Positions 55,073 to 63,711 of a DNA stretch of 64,000 bases are shown here, in pieces; the stretch's first letter is position 1, and the number at the start of each line of letters is the position of its first letter. This DNA comes from Mycolicibacterium insubricum. GTDB taxonomy: Bacteria; Actinomycetota; Actinomycetes; Mycobacteriales; Mycobacteriaceae. Below the pieces are notes generated by a model. It was not told where the DNA came from. It did not search any database and was given only the letters and a program-made list of their open reading frames with translations. The stretch lies in contig NZ_AP022618.1 of NCBI RefSeq assembly GCF_010731615.1, forward strand, positions 2,294,001-2,358,000. The letters run 5' to 3'. The position numbers were made by a program, and so were the translations under genes.

Positions 55073-56134
55073 ATGACTACCCGACGTGAGCTGCCCGGAT
55101 CGCCCTATCTGGCCGCGGTCGCCGGCCGCCGTCCCGCGCACACCCCGGTGTGGTTTATGCGCCAGGCGGGCCGGTCGCTGCCCGAGTACCGCGCCCTGCG
55201 GGCCAACCACCGCATGCTGGACGCCTGCTTCGACCCCGACCTGGTCACCGAGATCACCCTGCAGCCGATTCGCCGGCACGGCGTGGACGCGGCGATCCTG
55301 TTCTCCGACATCGTCGTTCCGCTGCGCGGCGCCGGTATCGACCTGGACATCGTGCCCGACGTGGGGCCGGTGATCGCCCACCCGGTGCGCACCGGCGCCG
55401 ACGTCGCCGCGCTGGGCCGCCTCGACCCCGCGTCGATGGTCCCGGTGACCACCGCCGTCGGGCAGCTCGTCGGCGAACTCGGCCAGGTGCCGCTGATCGG
55501 TTTCGCCGGCGCGCCGTTCACCCTGGCCTCCTACCTGGTCGAAGGCGGACCCAGCCGCCACCACGAGCGGACCAAGGCGATGATGCTGGGCGAGCCGGCG
55601 ACCTGGCACGCGCTGATGGAGGCGCTGACCGACATCACCATCGGGTTCCTGCAACTGCAGATCGATGCCGGTGTGGACGCGCTGCAGCTGTTCGACTCCT
55701 GGGCCGGCACCCTGTCGCTGGCCGACTACCGCAGTTACGTTCTGCCGCACAGCAGCCGGGTGTTCGCCGCGCTGGCCGGTGCCGGGGTGCCGATGACACA
55801 CTTCGGGGTGGGTACCGCCGAGCTGCTCGGTGCGATGTCGGAGGCGCTGGGCTCGATCCCGGCGGGCATGGTCGGCGTCGACTGGCGCACCTCGCTGACC
55901 GCGGCCGCCGGCCGCGTCGGGCCCGGCCGGGCCCTGCAGGGCAACCTGGACCCGGTGGCGCTGCTGGCCGGCTGGCCGGTCGTCGAACCCGCCGCCCGCG
56001 CCGTGTACGACGACGGCCGGTCCGCGCTGGCCGCCGGTGCCGCCGGACATGTCTTCAACCTGGGCCACGGGGTGCTGCCGGCCACCGACCCCGGCGTGCT
56101 GACCGAGCTGGTGTCGCTGGTGCACACGCTGTGA
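55073..56134 (+). CDS. hemE: Uroporphyrinogen decarboxylase
   Basis: A 353-residue HemE starting [20 protein letters not shown]; an in-frame ATG at 55055 would add six residues and is unlikely. Substrate-binding motifs are [40 protein letters not shown] and FDSWAG. It removes four carboxyls from uroporphyrinogen III to give coproporphyrinogen III. It overlaps hemY by 4 bp (GTGA) and leads the haem operon. Confidence 0.96.
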   Translation: MTTRRELPGSPYLAAVAGRRPAHTPVWFMRQAGRSLPEYRALRANHRMLDACFDPDLVTEITLQPIRRHGVDAAILFSDIVVPLRGAGIDLDIVPDVGPVIAHPVRTGADVAALGRLDPASMVPVTTAVGQLVGELGQVPLIGFAGAPFTLASYLVEGGPSRHHERTKAMMLGEPATWHALMEALTDITIGFLQLQIDAGVDALQLFDSWAGTLSLADYRSYVLPHSSRVFAALAGAGVPMTHFGVGTAELLGAMSEALGSIPAGMVGVDWRTSLTAAAGRVGPGRALQGNLDPVALLAGWPVVEPAARAVYDDGRSALAAGAAGHVFNLGHGVLPATDPGVLTELVSLVHTL

Positions 56135-57567
56135 CACCCGCCCGGTATGGTCGCGGGCGGTCCCGGCTTCCCCTCGGCTCCGCGGCCACTCGCTCCGCTC
56201 CCGTCCACTCCTCCGAGCCTCGCCGAACCGCCCGGTATGCCGTGATCGGCGGTGGTATCTCGGGTCTCACGGCGGCCTACCGGCTGCGCCGGGCGGCCGG
56301 CGCGGGCACCCGGATCACCCTGTTCGACCCGGCCGACCGGCTCGGCGGCATCCTGCGGACCGAGACGCTGGCCGGCCAGGTCATGGACATCGGCGCCGAG
56401 GCGTTCGTCGTGCGCCGCCCGGAGGTGCCGGCGCTGCTGGCCGAACTCGGCCTGGCCGACCGGGTTCGCACACCCACCGGCGTGCGGCCCCTGCTCTACA
56501 GCCAGGCCCGGCTGCACCCGCTGCCGGCCGGCACCGTCAACGGCCTGCCGTCGTCGGCGGCCTGCATGACCGGCCTGGTCGACGCGGACACCCTGGCCCG
56601 GCTGTCGGCCGAACCGAACCGGCCGCTGAGCTGGAGCCCGGGTGCGGACGCGACCGTCGCCGAGTTCGTCGGCGACCGGTTCGGTCCCCAGGTCGTCGAC
56701 CGGTCCGTCGACCCGATGATCTCCGGCGTCTACGCGGGATCGGCGGCCAGCATCGGCATCCGGTCGGCGGTGCCGGCCGTCGTCGCGGAACTGGACCGCG
56801 GCGCACCGAGCCTGACCGCCGCGGTTCGCGCCGTGCTGCCCCCGGGCGCGCCCGGACCGGTGTTCGGCGCCATCGACGGCGGCTACCGGGTACTGCTGGA
56901 CGCGCTGGTCGCCGCCTCGGCCGCGACCTGGGTGCCGACGGCCGTCGAGCGGATCGAGCCGGACGGCGCGGGCTGGCTGGTGGTCGACGACGAGGGCGCC
57001 GCGCACCGCGCCGACGGCGTCGTGGTGGCCACCGGGGCTACGCCGGCCGCGGCGCTGCTGCACCGCGCAGCCCCGGCCGCCGCGGCCGCCGCACTCCGGG
57101 TACCGGTGGCCTCATCGGTGGTCGTCGGCCTGGCCCTGCCCGGTGGCACCCCGCTGCCCGCGCAGTCCGGGGTGCTGGTTGGGGCGGGAGAAGTGTTGCA
57201 CGCCAAGGCGATAACGCTGTCCACCCGGAAATGGGGGCCGACCGGGAACGTCGAGCTGGTGCGGCTGTCCTTCGGACGGTTCGGCGACACCGTCGCGGCG
57301 AGCACCTCCGACGAGCGGCTGCTGGACTGGGCGCGCGCGGACCTTCAGACGGTGTTCGGCCTGCGGGTCGACCCCGCCGAGTCGATCATCGCCCGTTGGA
57401 TCGACGCCATGCCGCAATACGGTCCCGGGCACGCGCAGCTGGTATCCGCGCTGCGCGCCGGTCTGCCGCCGGGCCTGGCGGTAGCCGGCAACTACCTCGA
57501 CGGCGTCGGGGTACCCGGCTGCCTGGTGGCCGCCGGGCGGGCCGCGGCGGCGCTGGTCACCGGGTAG
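56131..57567 (+). CDS. hemY: Coproporphyrinogen III oxidase (HemY/CgoX-type) with inserted repeat
   Basis: A 478-residue FAD flavoprotein from a GTG at 56131. The Rossmann motif is [16 protein letters not shown], the FAD-binding [10 protein letters not shown] follows, and the C-terminus has [11 protein letters not shown] and [13 protein letters not shown]. The first residues MTPARY are followed by a 30-residue Arg/Ser-rich insertion, then AVIGGG resumes; without the 90-bp repeat the start would be [12 protein letters not shown], like the M. tuberculosis protein. In actinobacteria this enzyme oxidises coproporphyrinogen III to coproporphyrin III ahead of ChdC. Whether the insertion affects activity is unknown. 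Confidence 0.92.
   Translation: MTPARYGRGRSRLPLGSAATRSAPVHSSEPRRTARYAVIGGGISGLTAAYRLRRAAGAGTRITLFDPADRLGGILRTETLAGQVMDIGAEAFVVRRPEVPALLAELGLADRVRTPTGVRPLLYSQARLHPLPAGTVNGLPSSAACMTGLVDADTLARLSAEPNRPLSWSPGADATVAEFVGDRFGPQVVDRSVDPMISGVYAGSAASIGIRSAVPAVVAELDRGAPSLTAAVRAVLPPGAPGPVFGAIDGGYRVLLDALVAASAATWVPTAVERIEPDGAGWLVVDDEGAAHRADGVVVATGATPAAALLHRAAPAAAAAALRVPVASSVVVGLALPGGTPLPAQSGVLVGAGEVLHAKAITLSTRKWGPTGNVELVRLSFGRFGDTVAASTSDERLLDWARADLQTVFGLRVDPAESIIARWIDAMPQYGPGHAQLVSALRAGLPPGLAVAGNYLDGVGVPGCLVAAGRAAAALVTG
56141..56239. repeat. Single reverse-orientation copy of the 90-bp mobile repeat
   Basis: The core at 56158-56235 is the reverse complement of the methyltransferase repeat core with one mismatch in 78 bases. 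CCCGGTATG occurs at 56141-56149 and again at 56231-56239, exactly 90 bp apart, as expected for a target duplication. The insertion adds 30 codons in frame. Confidence 0.9.
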
Positions 57568-57604
57568 GCGGCTGCCGGCTTTACCGCCGTGGCAGCATGG
57601 GGAT

Positions 57605-58297
57605 ATGGCCCGTCTGGATTACGAAGCACTCAACGCCGCCACCCGCTACATGATGATCTCGGTGTTCGCCGTCGAACCCGGTGCGCTCGACGACAACCGG
57701 GCCGAGGCCATCGGCGACGTCACCGCCTTCTTCAAACAGCGCGAGGACGACGGCGTGGTGCTGCGCGGGCTCTACGACGTGGCCGGTATGCGCGCGGACG
57801 CCGACTACATGATGTGGACGCACGCCGAACGCATCGAGGACCTGCAGGCCACTTACACGGGCCTGCGCCGCACCCTGCTCGGCCGGGTCAGCGAACCGGT
57901 GTGGAGTGTGGCCGCCCTGCACCGGCCCGCGGAGTTCAACAAGAGCCACATCCCGGCGTTCGTGGCGGGGGAGCCGGCCGGTGACTACATCTGCGTGTAC
58001 CCGTTCGTGCGGTCCCTGGAGTGGTACCTGTTGCCGGATGACGAGCGGCGCCGGATGCTCGTCGAACACGGCATGGGCGGGCGTGACTACCCGGACGTGC
58101 GCGCCAACACCGTTCCCGCGTTCGCCCTCGGCGACTACGAGTGGATCCTGGCGTTCGAGGGACCCGAGCTGGCCCGCATCGTTGAACTGATGTGGAAACT
58201 GCGCTACACCGACGCCCGCCGGCACGCTCGCGAGGAGACTCCGTTCTTCACCGGGCCGCGGCGCAGCGTCGAGGACCTGATCAACAACCTGGCCTGA
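57605..58297 (+). CDS. chdC: Coproheme decarboxylase ChdC (HemQ)
   Basis: A 230-residue chlorite-dismutase-family protein. The region [14 protein letters not shown] contains the reactive Tyr and [15 protein letters not shown] the proximal-His region. It decarboxylates coproheme twice with peroxide to give haem b, the last step of the coproporphyrin route. It lies 37 bp behind hemY and 7 bp ahead of the methyltransferase. The ATG at 57605 has a weak ribosome binding site (GGGGAT). Confidence 0.95.
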   Translation: MARLDYEALNAATRYMMISVFAVEPGALDDNRAEAIGDVTAFFKQREDDGVVLRGLYDVAGMRADADYMMWTHAERIEDLQATYTGLRRTLLGRVSEPVWSVAALHRPAEFNKSHIPAFVAGEPAGDYICVYPFVRSLEWYLLPDDERRRMLVEHGMGGRDYPDVRANTVPAFALGDYEWILAFEGPELARIVELMWKLRYTDARRHAREETPFFTGPRRSVEDLINNLA

Positions 58298-58304
58298 GCG
58301 CGCC

Positions 58305-59051
58305 TTGGCCGAACTCCATCGGGATCGCCGCCGGGCGCTGTCGTTCGGCGCGATCGCCGACGCCTATGACCGGTTGCGGCCCCGCTACGCCGACGCGCTC
58401 ATCGACGCGATCGCCGGTCCCGGGATGACCGCTCTGGACGTCGGTGCGGGCACCGGCATCCTGTCTCGGCAACTGCGTGAACGTGGCGTCGACGTGCTGG
58501 CGGTGGAACCCGATCCGGGGATGGCCGGTGTGGTCCAGCGCGCCGGCATCCCGGTGGAGGTGGCGACGTTCGAGGAGTGGGATGACCGCGGCCGCGCCTT
58601 CGACCTGGTGACCTTCGGGCAGTCGTTCCACTGGGTGGACGCCGAGGTGGCGGTGCCGAGGCTGGCTGGGCTGGTTCGTCAGCCGGGCAGGGTGGTGCTG
58701 CTGTGGAACAAGCTGCGTCCCAGCAGTCCGTCGAACGACGAATTGCGTGCCGCCAGCCCGGATTACGTCAACGTCGACGCCGTCAGCTCGGACCCGTCGC
58801 AGGCCGATGCCGCACTGGCCGAATTGCGCGGTCGGTTCACCGCCGCGGGGTTCTCGGTGACCGAGCGCGAGGACTCCTGGACCGAGACCCAGCCGGGCGA
58901 GCACTGGCTCGACCTGATCTTCACCTATTCGGCGCACTCGACGCTGCCCGAGGACCGCCGGGCCGCCCTGCGCGCGGCGCTCGCCGAGGTGATCGGCGAG
59001 CGCGACGTCACCATCGCCGCCTCGACGATCGCGCTGATCGCCCAGCGGTAG
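58305..59051 (+). CDS. Class I SAM-dependent methyltransferase (Rv2675c-like)
   Basis: A 248-residue methyltransferase beginning at a TTG 7 bp after chdC. Motif I is LDVGAGTGILSRQL with the acidic residue in VLAVEPDPGM; FGQSFHWVDAEVAV is typical of the methyltransferase-11/YcgJ group. The substrate is unknown. The same order, behind chdC, is found in M. tuberculosis. Confidence 0.87.
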   Translation: MAELHRDRRRALSFGAIADAYDRLRPRYADALIDAIAGPGMTALDVGAGTGILSRQLRERGVDVLAVEPDPGMAGVVQRAGIPVEVATFEEWDDRGRAFDLVTFGQSFHWVDAEVAVPRLAGLVRQPGRVVLLWNKLRPSSPSNDELRAASPDYVNVDAVSSDPSQADAALAELRGRFTAAGFSVTEREDSWTETQPGEHWLDLIFTYSAHSTLPEDRRAALRAALAEVIGERDVTIAASTIALIAQR

Positions 59052-59079
59052 CCCGCCGCGCAGCAGGTGAGCGGCGCGG

Positions 59080-59505
59080 CTATGGCGCGGCGGGAACCAG
59101 CGTGAGACAAATCGAATTGATGCAATACCGCTGGTCGGTGGGCGTGGGATACCCCTCACCGGCGAAGACGTGGCCGAGGTGGCTGTGGCAGGAGGCGCAC
59201 AGCACCTCCGTGCGGCGCATGCCCATGGTGTCGTCGGGCCGCAGGATCACCGCATCGGAGTGCGACGGGTCGAAGAACGACGGCCAGCCGCAGTGCGAGT
59301 CGAACTTCTCGGTGCTGCGGAACAATTCGGCGCCGCAGGCCCGGCAGTTGTAGACGCCCTCGGTGTGGGTGTTGGTGTACTCGCCGACCCCGGGCCGCTC
59401 CGTACCCGCCCGGCGCAGCACGGCGAACTCCTGGGGAGTCAGCTTTTCGCGCCAGTCGTCGTCGGACAGTTGGACCTTGGCCGGGGGAAGTTCGTCGAGA
59501 GGCAT
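59080..59505 (-). CDS. msrB: Peptide methionine (R)-S-oxide reductase MsrB
   Basis: A 141-residue MsrB. Zinc ligands are in YNCRACGAEL and LCASCHSHLGHVF; the substrate motif is SHCGWPSFF; the catalytic Cys is in QRYCINSICL. It reduces methionine-R-sulfoxide in proteins. Start is ATG 59505 or the adjoining GTG 59508. The upstream region is interrupted 53 bp away by the IS30 element. Confidence 0.95.
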   Translation of the reverse strand: MPLDELPPAKVQLSDDDWREKLTPQEFAVLRRAGTERPGVGEYTNTHTEGVYNCRACGAELFRSTEKFDSHCGWPSFFDPSHSDAVILRPDDTMGMRRTEVLCASCHSHLGHVFAGEGYPTPTDQRYCINSICLTLVPAAP

Positions 59506-59530
59506 CACCCCAGGTTACCGCTGCCCCGAC

Positions 59531-59557
59531 GTCAGTAATTCCGCGGTGAAATATCGC
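59531..59557. repeat. Left half of palindromic IS target, site 1
   Basis: GTCAGTAA begins this flank of the left IS30 element and pairs with the GCTTAC-containing inner flank on the other side. It shares GTAA and TATCGCC-like parts with the other three flanks. Confidence 0.6.
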
Positions 59558-59606
59558 CCTTAGATTCATATGGTCATTGCAACGTCCCTGTTCAGGAAGG
59601 TTGCGT

Positions 59607-60801
59607 ATGACTCCGGCTTATCCGCGTGCGATGCGGCGAGAGTTTTTCGATCGGGTGTGCCTGGGCGCGACGCTTCGTGAGGCCGGGTACCAGGTTGGCG
59701 TGTCAATCCAGACCGGTTGGAGGTGGTGGGATGAAGCTGGGTCGATGCCCTTGCGATGCGGAACGGGTTCGGCCACGGGTCTGGCTGAGCCTGGTGATCC
59801 TGACAGGCCAGGTGGGTATGGGCATCGACTCAGCCTCGATGAGCGCATCGCGATCATGCGCGGCCGCGACGCTGGGCAGACGTATCAGGAGATTGCTGAG
59901 AAGATCGGCCGTGACCGTAGCGTCGTGTGGCGCGAGGTACAGCGCAACCGCAACGCCGACGGCGATTACCACGCTGGGATGGCACATTCTCGTGCTGCCC
60001 TGAAAGCCAAGCGGCCCAAGGAATTCAAGCTTCAAGACCGCGCATTGTGCGCCCAGATCGAAAACTGGATGGACGACGGGTGGAGTCCGAAGCTGATCGC
60101 CGATGTGTTGGCCCGCGACCACCCGGATGACAAGCTGGCGCAGGTGAGCCACGAAACGATCTACCAGTGCCTCTACGTGCAGGGACGGGGCCAGCTGCGC
60201 GCTGATCTGAACAAGTGCCTGTCGACTAAACGTGCCGCGCGCAAGTCCCGGGGACATCAGGAGCGCCGCGGCAAGTTCCACGATGTGTACACCATCCGCG
60301 ACCGCCCGGCCGAAGCCGAAGACCGGGCGGTACCCGGGCATTGGGAAGGTGATCTGATCCTGGGGGAAGGAGTGCGCCAGCGCGATCGGCACGCTGGTGG
60401 AGCGCAGCACCCGGTTCACGATCCTGCTGCACCTGCCGGTCGACCACACCGCAGAGTCAGTGGCCACGACGATGATCGAGGCCATGAGCGACCTGCCCCA
60501 GCATCTGCGTCGCACCATCACCTGGGACCGAGGCGCGGAGATGGCTCGCTGGCGCGACATCGACATGCAGCTGCAGGCCCCGGTCTACTTCTGCGATCCG
60601 CATTCACCGTGGCAGCGCGGCAGCAACGAGAACACCAACCGACTGCTGCGGCACTGGTTCGAAAAGGGCGCTGACCTGTCGAAATTCACCAAGGCCGACC
60701 TCAAGCGGGTCCAGGACACCCTCAACAAACGACCCCGGCCCACCCTCGACCTCGACACCCCCGCCCAACGGCTCGCCGCCCTGCTCAACGACGCCGCCTG
60801 A
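59607..60801 (+). pseudogene. IS30-family transposase, frameshifted
   Basis: From the ATG at 59607 (AGGAAGG just ahead) the frame encodes MTPAYPRAMRREFFDRVCLG and the HTH parts, then breaks at a run of five G (60362-60366), where the intact copy has four. After the break the product reads out of frame to 60674; the true C-terminal half, with WDRGAEMARW and NENTNRLLRHW, continues in another frame to 60801. The DDE set is split by the shift, so no functional transposase is expected unless ribosomes slip. Confidence 0.88.
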
Positions 60802-60843
60802 CCCCGGGCAACCAAGGCCCACCCACGGCTCGCCGCGAGTGGC

Positions 60844-61047
60844 TCAGAAAGGCCGCTTGCCGGGTGCCAGGGGAGGCGCGGAACCGACGGCCGGCTCCCA
60901 GTCCTTGAAGTCATCGGGCCAGAGGCTGGTGCGGCTGGACTCGTCGTAGAAGCCAGACTCCTCGCCACCGCGGAGCATCTCGGCGTTGCGCCGTGCACGT
61001 TCCTCAGCATCGGGCACCCCAAGACACGCGTACGGGTGCTCGGCCAT
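60844..61047 (-). CDS. IS-borne small passenger protein, left copy
   Basis: A 67-residue protein from the ATG at 61047 (a GTG at 61080 would add 11 residues). It starts MAEHPYACLGVPDAEERARR and ends with a Trp- and Pro-rich tail (TSLWPDDFKDWEPAVG). I recognise no family. The same protein is encoded in the right IS copy. It lies inside the element, convergent with the transposase, 42 bp from its stop. Confidence 0.55.
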   Translation of the reverse strand: MAEHPYACLGVPDAEERARRNAEMLRGGEESGFYDESSRTSLWPDDFKDWEPAVGSAPPLAPGKRPF

Positions 61048-61158
61048 CAAGTGATGACTCCCTTGCCGCCGCCCTTGCACGCGCCCAGCGTATGCCCAAT
61101 CACCGGCCCTTGATCACCACGAGAGCAGCGATGTTGCACTAACCGCTTGACAATGCCG

Positions 61159-61186
61159 CCGGAAAATCGCCATGCGCTTACCGGCG
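61159..61186. repeat. Inner half of palindromic IS target, site 1
   Basis: This flank begins with CCGGAAAATCGCC, shared exactly with the flank at 63684, and contains GCTTAC, where TTA (61178-61180) is the stop codon of the degraded DUF559 gene. With the outer flank at 59531 it restores an imperfect palindrome. Confidence 0.6.
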
Positions 61187-61976
61187 CCGGAACTCGGGGG
61201 CTGGCCACGGCCCGGGCCGACACGGTTCTCCTACGCTCGCTCGCGACGCCCAGGCCTTTGCCAACCTGCCCAGAATCGCGGCCTCACCGTCGTGGCGCGT
61301 CACCCGGATGACGATCCACCCCATCTCGCGCATCGCATCGATCCGCCAGATGTCGTGGCGAAGCCGCTCGATATCGGTGTGGTGCAGGCCCTCGTATTCG
61401 TAGGCGATCTTCTTGTCGCGCCAACCTCCGTCGGCGTGGCCGATCAGCATCCCGAACTCGTTGTGGATGGGGCACTGCGCCTCCGGCCAGGGGTAGCCCG
61501 CGGTGAGGAAGAGCAGCCGCAGCCAGGTCTCCTTCGGCGACTCCGCGCCCGGGTCCACCAACGCGAGTGCCTCGCGCGCCCGGACGATCCCTTTGCGACC
61601 GCCGTACCGGGGCAGGGCCGCAGTCAGCCCCTCGCGGGTCAGCCGGGTTGCCCGGGCGAGCGCGTCGATGGCGGGGATCGACGGCGTCGCCCCACGCGAC
61701 GATCCCCCGCTCTGGGTGGTGGTTGCCGTCGTCGATATAGGCCGGTCGGCTCGGATCGATCCACCGTGCTCCGTGGAGTGCGGCCGCGGAGAAGCCTGCC
61801 AGCACGCCGCGGCGCCGCGATCGCACCCACGCAGCCCTGGCGCGCAGCACCGCCGTGGGCCGTATGTCGACACCGACGTAGATCCCCTTGTGGATGGCCC
61901 GGAATCGGGTTCGCAGCCGGTGCCGCGTCAGCTGCCCGGCGGCGAGGGCCTCGGCACCGATGAATGGTTCCTCCAT
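61178..61976 (-). pseudogene. DUF559/AbiEi-type gene, internal deletion and frameshift
   Basis: The N-terminus from the ATG at 61976 reads MEEPFIGAEALAAGQLTRHR and continues to HPERGIVAWGDAV, as in mycobacterial AbiEi-antitoxin-like/DUF559 proteins. The C-terminus, in another frame, has IPAIDALARATRLT, LVDPGAESPKETWLRLLFL, IAYEYEGLHH and MREMGWIVIRVT, the VSR/DUF559 nuclease-like part. The segment of about 40 residues expected between them is missing and the frames do not join (junction near 61675-61690), so the gene is broken. It lies between the two IS30 copies. Confidence 0.75.
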
Positions 61977-62038
61977 GCCCGGAATTTTGCTCTCGGCATC
62001 CGGTTGTCACACTTCACCGATCAGCGGCGGTGGAGATC

Positions 62039-62061
62039 CTGGCGTCCGCGCTGGACGCCAG
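62039..62061. repeat. Hairpin beside the right IS target
   Basis: CTGGCGTCC pairs perfectly with GGACGCCAG around a 5-nt loop. It lies upstream of the degraded DUF559 gene and overlaps the inner half of IS target site 2. Confidence 0.6.
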
Positions 62062-62083
62062 TAAGCCTGTGGCGAAAAATCGC
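62056..62083. repeat. Inner half of palindromic IS target, site 2
   Basis: CGCCAGTAAGCCTGTGGCGA starts this flank; it pairs with TCGCCCTGGGCTTACTG in the flank at 63684, giving 14 matches over 17 positions. Each IS30 copy thus lies at the centre of such a palindrome. Confidence 0.65.
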
Positions 62084-62194
62084 CGGCATTGTCAAGCGGT
62101 TAGTGCAACATCGCTGCTCTCGTGGTGATCAAGGGCCGGTGATTGGGCATACGCTGGGCGCGTGCAAGGGCGGCGGCAAGGGAGTCATCACTTG

Positions 62195-62398
62195 ATGGCC
62201 GAGCACCCGTACGCGTGTCTTGGGGTGCCCGATGCTGAGGAACGTGCACGGCGCAACGCCGAGATGCTCCGCGGTGGCGAGGAGTCTGGCTTCTACGACG
62301 AGTCCAGCCGCACCAGCCTCTGGCCCGATGACTTCAAGGACTGGGAGCCGGCCGTCGGTTCCGCGCCTCCCCTGGCACCCGGCAAGCGGCCTTTCTGA
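62195..62398 (+). CDS. IS-borne small passenger protein, right copy
   Basis: This encodes the same 67 residues as the left copy (MAEHPYACLGVPDAEERARR and onward), with AAGGGAG about 10 nt ahead of the ATG. Retention without change in both copies may reflect recent duplication as much as selection. Confidence 0.55.
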   Translation: MAEHPYACLGVPDAEERARRNAEMLRGGEESGFYDESSRTSLWPDDFKDWEPAVGSAPPLAPGKRPF

Positions 62399-62440
62399 GC
62401 CACTCGCGGCGAGCCGTGGGTGGGCCTTGGTTGCCCGGGG

Positions 62441-63634
62441 TCAGGCGGCGTCGTTGAGCAGGGCGGCGAGCCGTTGGGCGGGGGTGTCGAGGTCGAGGGT
62501 GGGCCGGGGTCGTTTGTTGAGGGTGTCCTGGACCCGCTTGAGGTCGGCCTTGGTGAATTTCGACAGGTCAGCGCCCTTTTCGAACCAGTGCCGCAGCAGT
62601 CGGTTGGTGTTCTCGTTGCTGCCGCGCTGCCACGGTGAATGCGGATCGCAGAAGTAGACCGGGGCCTGCAGCTGCATGTCGATGTCGCGCCAGCGAGCCA
62701 TCTCCGCGCCTCGGTCCCAGGTGATGGTGCGACGCAGATGCTGGGGCAGGTCGCTCATGGCCTCGATCATCGTCGTGGCCACTGACTCTGCGGTGTGGTC
62801 GACCGGCAGGTGCAGCAGGATCGTGAACCGGGTGCTGCGCTCCACCAGCGTGCCGATCGCGCTGGCGCACTCCTTCCCCAGGATCAGATCACCTTCCCAA
62901 TGCCCGGGTACCGCCCGGTCTTCGGCTTCGGCCGGGCGGTCGCGGATGGTGTACACATCGTGGAACTTGCCGCGGCGCTCCTGATGTCCCCGGGACTTGC
63001 GCGCGGCACGTTTAGTCGACAGGCACTTGTTCAGATCAGCGCGCAGCTGGCCCCGTCCCTGCACGTAGAGGCACTGGTAGATCGTTTCGTGGCTCACCTG
63101 CGCCAGCTTGTCATCCGGGTGGTCGCGGGCCAACACATCGGCGATCAGCTTCGGACTCCACCCGTCGTCCATCCAGTTTTCGATCTGGGCGCACAATGCG
63201 CGGTCTTGAAGCTTGAATTCCTTGGGCCGCTTGGCTTTCAGGGCAGCACGAGAATGTGCCATCCCAGCGTGGTAATCGCCGTCGGCGTTGCGGTTGCGCT
63301 GTACCTCGCGCCACACGACGCTACGGTCACGGCCGATCTTCTCAGCAATCTCCTGATACGTCTGCCCAGCGTCGCGGCCGCGCATGATCGCGATGCGCTC
63401 ATCGAGGCTGAGTCGATGCCCATACCCACCTGGCCTGTCAGGATCACCAGGCTCAGCCAGACCCGTGGCCGAACCCGTTCCGCATCGCAAGGGCATCGAC
63501 CCAGCTTCATCCCACCACCTCCAACCGGTCTGGATTGACACGCCAACCTGGTACCCGGCCTCACGAAGCGTCGCGCCCAGGCACACCCGATCGAAAAACT
63601 CTCGCCGCATCGCACGCGGATAAGCCGGAGTCAT
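62441..63634 (-). CDS. IS30-family transposase, intact
   Basis: A 397-residue DDE transposase from the ATG at 63634, preceded by AGGAAGG. A longer in-frame start at 63772 lies outside the element and is rejected. The N-terminal HTHs include LDERIAIMRGRDAGQTYQEI; the catalytic residues are Asp in HWEGDLILG, Asp in TWDRGAEMA and Glu in GSNENTNRLL. IS30 transposases insert at palindromic targets, which fits the flanks here. Confidence 0.93.
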   Translation of the reverse strand: MTPAYPRAMRREFFDRVCLGATLREAGYQVGVSIQTGWRWWDEAGSMPLRCGTGSATGLAEPGDPDRPGGYGHRLSLDERIAIMRGRDAGQTYQEIAEKIGRDRSVVWREVQRNRNADGDYHAGMAHSRAALKAKRPKEFKLQDRALCAQIENWMDDGWSPKLIADVLARDHPDDKLAQVSHETIYQCLYVQGRGQLRADLNKCLSTKRAARKSRGHQERRGKFHDVYTIRDRPAEAEDRAVPGHWEGDLILGKECASAIGTLVERSTRFTILLHLPVDHTAESVATTMIEAMSDLPQHLRRTITWDRGAEMARWRDIDMQLQAPVYFCDPHSPWQRGSNENTNRLLRHWFEKGADLSKFTKADLKRVQDTLNKRPRPTLDLDTPAQRLAALLNDAA

Positions 63635-63683
63635 ACGCAACCTTCCTGAACAGGGACGTTGCAATGACCATATGAATCTAAGG

Positions 63684-63711
63684 CCGGAAAATCGCCCTGG
63701 GCTTACTGACG
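63684..63711. repeat. Outer half of palindromic IS target, site 2
   Basis: CCGGAAAATCGCCCTGGGCT begins this flank. Its TTA at 63703-63705 is the aftC stop codon, so the palindrome sits directly at the 3' end of that gene, as the related half-site does for the DUF559 gene. It may have served as a terminator. Confidence 0.6.

Larger units (their letters stand above)
59558..61158 (+). mobile_element. IS30-family element, left copy (1,601 bp)
   Basis: This element is the inverted counterpart of 62084-63683; comparison of the two shows sequence shared up to these boundaries, with one extra base here. The outer end (CCTTAGATTCATATGGTCAT) and the inner end read inward (CGGCATTGTCAAGCGGTTAG) are imperfect terminal inverted repeats sharing GGTyAkTGCAAC just inside. 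It carries a plus-strand transposase gene and, reversed, a small passenger ORF. The transposase is frameshifted, so this copy may depend on the other. Confidence 0.85.
62084..63683 (-). mobile_element. IS30-family element, right copy (1,600 bp)
   Basis: An inverted copy of 59558-61158 with the transposase intact. Outer and inner ends are the same imperfect terminal inverted repeats. The pair with its 925-bp interior (61159-62083) has the form of a composite transposon, but the different palindromic flanks suggest two separate insertions. Confidence 0.87.

Noticed and set aside
60362..60366. Programmed frameshift in the left IS30 transposase
   Set aside because: The intact copy needs no frameshift and IS30 transposases are made from one frame; the extra G is more likely a mutation or sequencing error.
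59558..63683. A true composite transposon that moved as one unit
   Set aside because: The palindromic flanks of each copy match better across that copy than across the whole pair, favouring two independent insertions, although this is not proven.
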